This document shows positions 59,099 through 64,000 of a stretch of 64,000 nucleotides of DNA, one piece after another. The notes under the pieces were generated by a model. That model did no database searches, had not been told where the DNA came from, and saw only the letters and a program-made list of their open reading frames with translations. The position numbers and the translations under genes are program-made. Source of the stretch: Closterium sp. NIES-65 (lineage: Eukaryota > Streptophyta > Zygnematophyceae > Desmidiales > Closteriaceae); contig CANXME010002130.1 of NCBI GenBank assembly GCA_948144175.1, positions 310,001 through 374,000 on the forward strand. The letters are read 5' to 3'. Within the stretch, counting starts at the first letter, position 1, and every line of letters begins with the position of its first letter.

Positions 59099-59346
59099 CG
59101 GTCGACGGGCTGCTCGTGGCGGCGTGGGCGGCTAACGGGCGGCGCGCGCTCAGAAACGGCCGCGCGCGGGCTGCTAGGAAGCGACGCGCGAGAAAAAAAA
59201 CAGGCCGCGCGTGGCACTAGCGAGCCGCGCACAGGCAGCAGGAGGAGAGGAGGCGCACGAGGGCGCACTAGGGGAACGGCGCTCGAGGGCGCTAGGACGA
59301 TGGGGCGCTCGAGGGCGCTTCTAACGGTGGGCCCTTAGGTGAGTCC
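58994..59346 (-). other. Leader of F, part next to the primer site
   Basis: GC-rich leader continuing F beyond K. Includes a run of 38 G at 59061-59098 and repeated GGGCGCTCGAGGGCGC units near 59280-59320. Confidence 0.65.
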
Positions 59347-59374
59347 TAGGTCTAGAACCTAAGCTCTGCTACCA
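59347..59374 (-). promoter_or_regulatory. Primer binding site and hairpin 1 of F
   Basis: Primer site TGGTAGCAGAGC (59363-59374, minus strand), then a 5-bp stem TAGGT, loop TCTAG, ACCTA (59347-59361), followed by GGGCCCACC as in C and E. Confidence 0.7.
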
Positions 59375-59499
59375 TGTCGGAATGAGAAGTATGTGAAGTA
59401 TGAAAAGATGGAGTACAAGTAGTAAACCCTAGTTTTGTGTACCCCCTAAAGGCTAACCCACTATAGCCTACACAACAACAATACATACAGTGTTTGACA
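59375..59499 (-). repeat. 5' LTR of element F (125 bp)
   Basis: TGTCGGAATGAG to GTTTGACA; directly followed by gypsy H LTR sequence at 59500. Confidence 0.85.
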
Positions 59500-59752
59500 G
59501 CTTTCCTATATTTTATTATAGTTATAGCACCGAGCTAGGTTGCGTGCACCGAATTCTGGCTTTTCGGTTGCCACCGAATTGCCTTCTACTGAATTCGGGA
59601 AGGATCTGTTCGGGACGCTTCGCGACCCGCGGAACCTTCGCGTAACACCTGGTTACGGGGCCTTGTGTCGAGCCTATATATAGCCTCGTGTTGTACCCAG
59701 GTGATCATTCAATTCAAACTCTCTTTTCTGAGCTCGATTTTAGAGACTCACA
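59500..59752 (+). repeat. 3' LTR of H, second part
   Basis: GCTTTCCTATATTTTATTAT to AGAGACTCACA; aligns with 39300-39445 plus 47024-47130 with about eleven differences. Confidence 0.88.
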
Positions 59753-59757
59753 GAGAT
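59753..59757. repeat. Target site duplication of H, right copy
   Basis: GAGAT, partner of 39180-39184. Confidence 0.88.
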
Positions 59758-60289
59758 AGTTAGCTGCGTGGGAGAGGGAGTTGCGAGGGATAGAGGGAAC
59801 CGCGATCCCGCTTTCACTCCCTCGTGCTCCTCGTATTCCTCTCCGTATTTTCTCCACCCGCGTCCCTCTACAGCTCTCCTCTGCAGCCCGTCAGTGCGGC
59901 AGCAACACACCAGTTTGCCTAATAAGTACGATTTAGGATAGAGATATTTCTTTTCCGTTCCCTTTCCTTTCCCCTCGCCGAGCATATTTTCGCGTATTCT
60001 AGTTTCCATCCCGTCAGCTCAGCAGCAGCCGCACATCTTAGTAAGCACGATCTACGATACAGGTATTCATTTGCCATCCACTTTCCTTTCCCCTCGTAGA
60101 GCCAAACTTCTGCGTCGTTCCCTACAGTCTCCAGTCGTCCCGCATTCCCCTCGTCGCGCAGCCTCGCCTTCCCCTCGCCTCGCCGATCGTCTCTTTCCAC
60201 CGTCGCCATGGTGCCTCGCGGGCCGCGGTCTGCTCGTGAAGCTAGCATGGCGGCGATCGTCGCTGGCCGTGGCGCTCTCTTCAGGCTCT
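59758..60289. other. Host region right of gypsy H
   Basis: Two diverged copies of a unit of about 120 bp (at 59925 and 60045: AGTA[A/C]G..., then TTTCCTTTCCCCTCG) related to 38640 and 38870 left of the gypsy. The pyrimidine-rich tail toward 60280 could be a promoter or 5' untranslated region. Confidence 0.4.
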
Positions 60290-60523
60290 AGTCATAGTGA
60301 AGAGGATGATGATGATGAAGAGGATGAGGATATGTCAAATTACATTTCCTATAAACGTTTGCTAAATCAATGCAGAACTTGTTTGAAATGGTTCAGTCTT
60401 CACCAAATAGTGACGCTGATCGTTCAGTTTTTTTTGTCATGTATGTTGGGTGCAAATTCACATTGCACGACATCCTGCCGTCTGTTTGTACGAGTATGCG
60501 TGTGCGAATGCATTTGCGTGTGA
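60290..60523 (+). CDS. Possible host exon with acidic stretch, unrecognised
   Basis: Open frame carrying SHSEEDDDDEEDEDMSNYIS then a Cys/Leu-rich part (CRTCLKWFSLHQ). No ATG precedes it in this frame within the ORF, though CTCTAG before TCATAGTG could be an acceptor. Base composition is AT-richer than the transposons. It may equally be the remnant of a DNA transposon or no gene at all. Confidence 0.2.
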   Translation, partial: SHSEEDDDDEEDEDMSNYISYKRLLNQCRTCLKWFSLHQIVTLIVQFFLSCMLGANSHCTTSCRLFVRVCVCECICV

Positions 60524-60753
60524 ATGGTATGTTTGTGTGTTTGTTTGCTTTCGCAATTTTCGCTTGAAGCATTTGCAGGTACTCGCAAAATGTGCGCTTC
60601 GGCATAACATTGTACGCGCTATGAACAGTACAAGCAGAAAGGACGAGCTCGCAAAGGAACCCAAGATGGAAGCTTTGCGGTTCAACTTACATGATTGCGC
60701 AGATTCAGTTCTATCCAACTCGAAATTGTACTGTTTTGTTTGGTTGACTATAG
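60524..60753. other. AT-rich spacer before element L
   Basis: No gene recognised. TTGCAG/GTACTCGC near 60580 resembles splice signals but no coding partner was found. Confidence 0.4.
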
Positions 60754-61536
60754 TGTAGCAGGGCAGGCACTATAGGGGTACAATTTAGGTGAAGGTTGGA
60801 TGTTGTTTGTCTGTATCTGCATGCTACAGGGCCAGGGGAAACAAGCGGAACCAGCATTTGGCTGGTTGGGCAAAGACAAAACAGGTTCTGTTTTTAGGAC
60901 CTGAACCTGGTTGTTGTTTTCCCAGGTTGGAAAAACAGAACCAGAGGTTGTTCACCAACCTATCACCTGCTATTTTGTCCAGCCAGGTTGGTTCTGTTGC
61001 TTGGAATTATTTGGGATCATCCCTGGTTGTTCCAAGGTTGATTCCCAAGGTCCTTGCTAGCTAGAGCTATTTATTCCTTCTCTGTTTGTACCTGAATATA
61101 GTGAAATTGATTCAAGCGAATTCCTTCCTTGCTGGAATTTCTTTTCTACGCGGTGCGACGGCGGAATGCTACCCGAGTCAACGCTAGTACGCTAGCACTC
61201 CAACGCTAGGCTAACGCTGTCCGAGCCATAACTTCGTAATGGCAGAACTTTTCGCGAGGCAACTTGGCTTATTTTAAAGCTCTTAGAGTGAGCTTCGATA
61301 TAGGAAATTCTCAGCTTAATCCGATCGACGGTCGGCACGATACGCTGCGCGACGTTCAAGGTACTCTTGCTGTTTTGACTAAGTCCCTCTTGATCCCTCT
61401 CTCTACAAACTCGGACCCGAGGATAGGGGCTGGTCTTGTACCAGGCACCCAAGGACCCTTGGAGGTGACCCCGAGGAGAGGTTTTAAGTGTGATAAAGTC
61501 TTAATAGCTTGAGTTTATTAGGCCCTTACACCAACA
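60754..61536 (+). repeat. Probable 5' LTR of element L
   Basis: The right edge is fixed by the primer site (…ACCAACA, then AGC, then TGGTATCAGAGC). The left edge is uncertain: TGTAGCAGGGCAGGCACTAT at 60754 is the best candidate. A TATTTATTCC motif near 61070 and ACCTGAATATAGTGAAATTG near 61090 suit promoter and R-region sequences. The second LTR lies outside the window. Confidence 0.45.
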
Positions 61537-61539
61537 AGC

Positions 61540-61551
61540 TGGTATCAGAGC
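61540..61551 (+). other. Primer binding site of element L
   Basis: TGGTATCAGAGC, initiator-Met-tRNA type; gag ATG follows 31 bp later. Confidence 0.88.
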
Positions 61552-61582
61552 TGCGTTATAGTGATCCTCGATATAGGTAGCT

Positions 61583-64000
61583 ATGGCGGGCAACACCTCG
61601 GCGGTAGCTGGTGAATCTTCAGCCCAAGATCGTAGCGGCAGCCATGATTCTGGTGTTTCTGCGCCAAGGGGAGCGCGAACAAGCCAGGGCTCGCTGATCA
61701 AGGAGGTGCTGAAAAACTTCACCGTCGAGAAGTTCAATGGTGAGGGCTATGATGATTGGGCCTGGAAAATGCAACTTTATTTCCGTCAAATCGGATTGCT
61801 GAAACTAATGATTGGGGAGGAGCCTAGACCGAGTGACCCCGCCCTTCAGGAAGATTGGGACGAGCGCGCCTCGGCTGGCTACTACTTGATGTCGCAGAGT
61901 TTGGAGCTGAACCAGCGTCACCACGTCATGCACCTGCTGCCGGAGGTTGAGTGCGGTCCGAAGGCGTGGACGGTGTTGAAGGAGCTGCACGCCCCGACCT
62001 CCGTTGTTGCAACATTGATGCTGGAGAGGGAGCTGTCCGCGTTGCGCCTGAGCGAGGGAGAGCCGGTGCAACCTGTCCTGGACAAATTGCGCGACCTCTA
62101 CGCGAAGTTGGCGACCGCAGGAATCACCTACCCGGAGCAAACAAAGTGCTTGAAGATGCTCTCGCTGCTGCCGGAATCGTGGCTTCAATTTACGAGCGGA
62201 TTGAGCCTGCCGCAGAACCAGAGCTTGTGGACGCTCGAGTGGGTGCGGACGAAGATTCTGGAGGAGGACTTCCGTCGCCGACAACTGAGGGGTGGAGACG
62301 ACGGCAGCAGCGGCTACGGGATGCAAGGAAGCCGACGTGGCAAAGGACGTGGCTTCGGTGGTGCTGGACGCGGTGCAAAGAAAGACGACGACTCCAACGA
62401 CCAACAAGGAGGTACCAGTTGGGGTCGCGGTGCGAAATCTGGACGTGGGGGCAAGTCGGGTGCTGGTGGCAAAATGAAAGGGAGTTGCTGGTATTGTGAG
62501 AAGGAAGGGCACCCCTGGTTTTTGTGCTATAAGAAACCCGATGGATGGACCCCCCAGAATCGTCACCAGGATGGCGGTGCGCGGAGGAACCAGAAAAACG
62601 GCGCCAACATGGTCGCTGATTCGTCCGACAACAACCCGAAGGGCAACGGCGGTGCGGAGAAGAAGAAGGAGCGCACCGCGGGCCAATTCTTCCATATGGG
62701 AGACAAGGGGGAGCAAGGAGACGCATCTGCTAAGGCTGGAGCAGAGCTGCACCCCCTGGACTATTGGGTGTTGGACACAGGCGCTGCTTGGACAATGACG
62801 CCGCGCAAGGACCTGCTGGACGACGTACGCGCTGCACCGATTAATGAGGTGTGCTCTGCCTCTGAACACTTGTTGAAGGTGGCTGGTGCGGGACGAGCTG
62901 CATTTAAGGGAGCGGATGGCAAGCCGGTGGTGCTGCACGACGTTCTCCTCGTCCCTGACCTGAAGGCCAACCTCATCTCCCTCCGTAAGCTTGGCAAGGC
63001 TGGGGTGAACACCAACACGGATGGGGCTCGCACTTATAAGGGGAAGCTGGGCAATCGGGTGCTTTGGGATCTGCACGAGAGCAAGGACGTGTACAGATCT
63101 ATGTGGCAGCTGCCGGCGCTGGCGTGGCACGGTGGGGGGCAGGCTGGAGAGGGGTCTGCATCCCAGGGGGAGTGCAACGCCGTTGGAGGGGTTGGTGTGA
63201 AAGTGTCGGCCAGATCTGGGGAGACAGATTGGGCAACTGCACACCGACGTTTGGGGCATGTGGCAATGCCTTTGCTGAAGCAGCTGGAGAAGGATGGAGC
63301 CGTTAAGGGCTTAAAGCTGAACGGACAACCACCCGATGATAACTGTGAAATTTGCCTCCTTTCAAAGTTCACCCGTTTCCCCTTCCATAGTGTGGCTGGC
63401 AGGAGCAAAAAGCCGTTGGAGCTGGTCCACATGGACTTGGTGGGGCCGTTGCCGGTGCAAGGGCACAAGGGGGAGCGGTACTTCCTAACCATAGTGGATG
63501 ACTGGAGCAGGCTAATGTGGGCGTATCCGCTGAAGCAGAAAGATCACGCCGCCTCCACGATTCGGGACGATTGGCTACCGTTCGTGGAGAAGCAAGCGGA
63601 GTGTGTGGTGAAGCGGATTAGGACAGATCGGGGTGGTGAGTTCCTTGGAGCTGAGATGACGGCCTGGCTCAAGAAGCAGGGCATCCAGAGGGAGCTGACC
63701 ACGGCTTACACCCCACAGTCCAACGGTGTAGCAGAACGGGCGAACCGGACAATTCTGGAGACAGCTAGGGCGCTGCTCATAGAATCTGGGCTGGGCAACT
63801 TGATGTGGCCCCATGCTGTTCGGCACGCTACCGTCGCTAGGAACAGGGTACTCACAAAGGTTGGGGATGACTCGTGGGTGCCGTTGGAGAGGTGGCTTGG
63901 GAGGAAGCCGCCGGTGGACATGCTGAGGGTGTTCGGTTGCATGGCAGTCGCCCACGTTCCCAAGACCTACCGCAGTAAGTTGGGGGCGAGTGCAATCTGG
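61583..64000 (+). CDS. Copia gag-pol of element L, intact, runs off the window
   Basis: Open from ATG 61583 (MAGNTSAVAGESSAQDRSG) to the last base, 806 codons without a stop. Residues: gag core about 45-230 (VEKFNGEGYDDWAWKMQLYF), basic Gly/Arg tract 240-295, canonical knuckle CWYCEKEGHPWFLC about 301-314, protease VLDTGAAWTM about 395-405, GAG-pre-integrase H-H-C-C (HRRLGH ... CEICLLSK) about 553-595, integrase catalytic D (VHMDLVGPL, about 616), D (RTDRGGEF, about 680) and E (QSNGVAERANRT, about 716). RT and RNase H lie beyond the window. All Gln codons are CAA or CAG. The only coding region here that looks functional. Confidence 0.9.
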   Translation, partial: MAGNTSAVAGESSAQDRSGSHDSGVSAPRGARTSQGSLIKEVLKNFTVEKFNGEGYDDWAWKMQLYFRQIGLLKLMIGEEPRPSDPALQEDWDERASAGYYLMSQSLELNQRHHVMHLLPEVECGPKAWTVLKELHAPTSVVATLMLERELSALRLSEGEPVQPVLDKLRDLYAKLATAGITYPEQTKCLKMLSLLPESWLQFTSGLSLPQNQSLWTLEWVRTKILEEDFRRRQLRGGDDGSSGYGMQGSRRGKGRGFGGAGRGAKKDDDSNDQQGGTSWGRGAKSGRGGKSGAGGKMKGSCWYCEKEGHPWFLCYKKPDGWTPQNRHQDGGARRNQKNGANMVADSSDNNPKGNGGAEKKKERTAGQFFHMGDKGEQGDASAKAGAELHPLDYWVLDTGAAWTMTPRKDLLDDVRAAPINEVCSASEHLLKVAGAGRAAFKGADGKPVVLHDVLLVPDLKANLISLRKLGKAGVNTNTDGARTYKGKLGNRVLWDLHESKDVYRSMWQLPALAWHGGGQAGEGSASQGECNAVGGVGVKVSARSGETDWATAHRRLGHVAMPLLKQLEKDGAVKGLKLNGQPPDDNCEICLLSKFTRFPFHSVAGRSKKPLELVHMDLVGPLPVQGHKGERYFLTIVDDWSRLMWAYPLKQKDHAASTIRDDWLPFVEKQAECVVKRIRTDRGGEFLGAEMTAWLKKQGIQRELTTAYTPQSNGVAERANRTILETARALLIESGLGNLMWPHAVRHATVARNRVLTKVGDDSWVPLERWLGRKPPVDMLRVFGCMAVAHVPKTYRSKLGASAIW

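Larger units (their letters stand above)
51620..59499 (-). mobile_element. Copia element F, 3' end deleted, with K inside
   Basis: Minus-strand short-LTR family member inserted in the 3' LTR of gypsy H. The right end is an intact 125-bp 5' LTR; the left end breaks in RNase H (SVSWRST) at about 51629 and joins the gypsy LTR through about 9 bp of filler, so the 3' LTR and part of the gypsy LTR are deleted. Its leader is split by element K. Most diverged coding member of the family. Confidence 0.88.
39185..59752 (+). mobile_element. Gypsy chromovirus H, split by nested copias
   Basis: Its own sequence is 39185-39445, 47024-51619 and 59500-59752. Element E sits in its 5' LTR; F (with K inside) sits in its 3' LTR. 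The outer target duplication GAGAT shows that the dispersed pieces are one insertion. LTR parts differ at roughly 4% of positions, so H is an old insertion. The gag-pol order and C-terminal chromodomain mark it as a chromovirus. Confidence 0.9.

Noticed and set aside
60071-60523. A complete 150-codon gene
   Set aside because: It starts at TTG, not ATG, and its first half is a pyrimidine-rich repeat-like stretch; only the acidic part is kept as a weak exon candidate.
1-64000. A changed genetic code (TAG as Gln) as the established reading
   Set aside because: Suggestive, but other TAGs fall at Tyr, Gly and probably Trp sites, the intact element L uses no TAG, and the predicted host exon ends in TAG; kept only as a hypothesis.

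Overview
This window is eukaryotic nuclear DNA, very GC-rich and made mostly of nested LTR retrotransposons. No rRNA, tRNA, operon or bacterial signal was seen. The Ty1/copia and chromodomain Ty3/gypsy types, the initiator-Met-tRNA-like primer binding sites (TGGTATCAGAGC and variants) and the GC-rich low-complexity genes fit a member of the green lineage (a green or streptophyte alga, or a bryophyte). I cannot name the species.

Layout. 1-1886: minus-strand copia fragment (A), fused head to head with plus-strand copia B (1887-9045, 5' LTR missing). 9285-16843: complete minus-strand copia C, with TSD TAGGG, 132-bp LTRs differing at one base and a broken coding region. B and C form a tail-to-tail inverted repeat separated by 239 bp. 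17978-31682: an unrecognised, probably host, gene predicted here from three phase-compatible exons. Its second intron carries copia G (22150-29205, TSD CAATC). 31984-32073: LTR fragment. 32074-38148: copia I with 400-bp LTRs; gag-pol is one frame broken only by two TAG codons. 39185-59752: chromodomain gypsy H (TSD GAGAT). Its 5' LTR is split by copia E (39446-47018, TSD CGTAA). Its 3' LTR is split by copia F (51620-59499), which itself holds a 1.5-kb non-autonomous LTR element K (57460-58988, TSD TTACT). 59753-60753: host sequence. 60754 to the window end: start of copia L, with a gag-pol frame open from 61583 to 64000.

A, B, C, E, F and K are one copia family. They share very short LTRs (121-133 bp), an expanded CX13CX3HX4C finger instead of the usual CCHC knuckle (coding members), a Gly-rich gag linker, and a leader in which the primer site is followed by a small hairpin whose stem varies while pairing is kept, then a second hairpin and a GC-rich minisatellite that differs from copy to copy.

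The most unusual signal is the nature of the in-frame stops. Roughly sixteen are TAG where relatives or family consensus have Gln (CAG), and the normal terminal stops of the six elements whose ends I could read are all TGA. In gypsy H the whole 4.25-kb frame has eleven internal stops and no frameshift. Deamination of methylated CHG sites is the simplest explanation; UAG read as Gln or stop-codon readthrough are alternatives that can be tested. No coding sequence was reconstructed here; breaks are only described.
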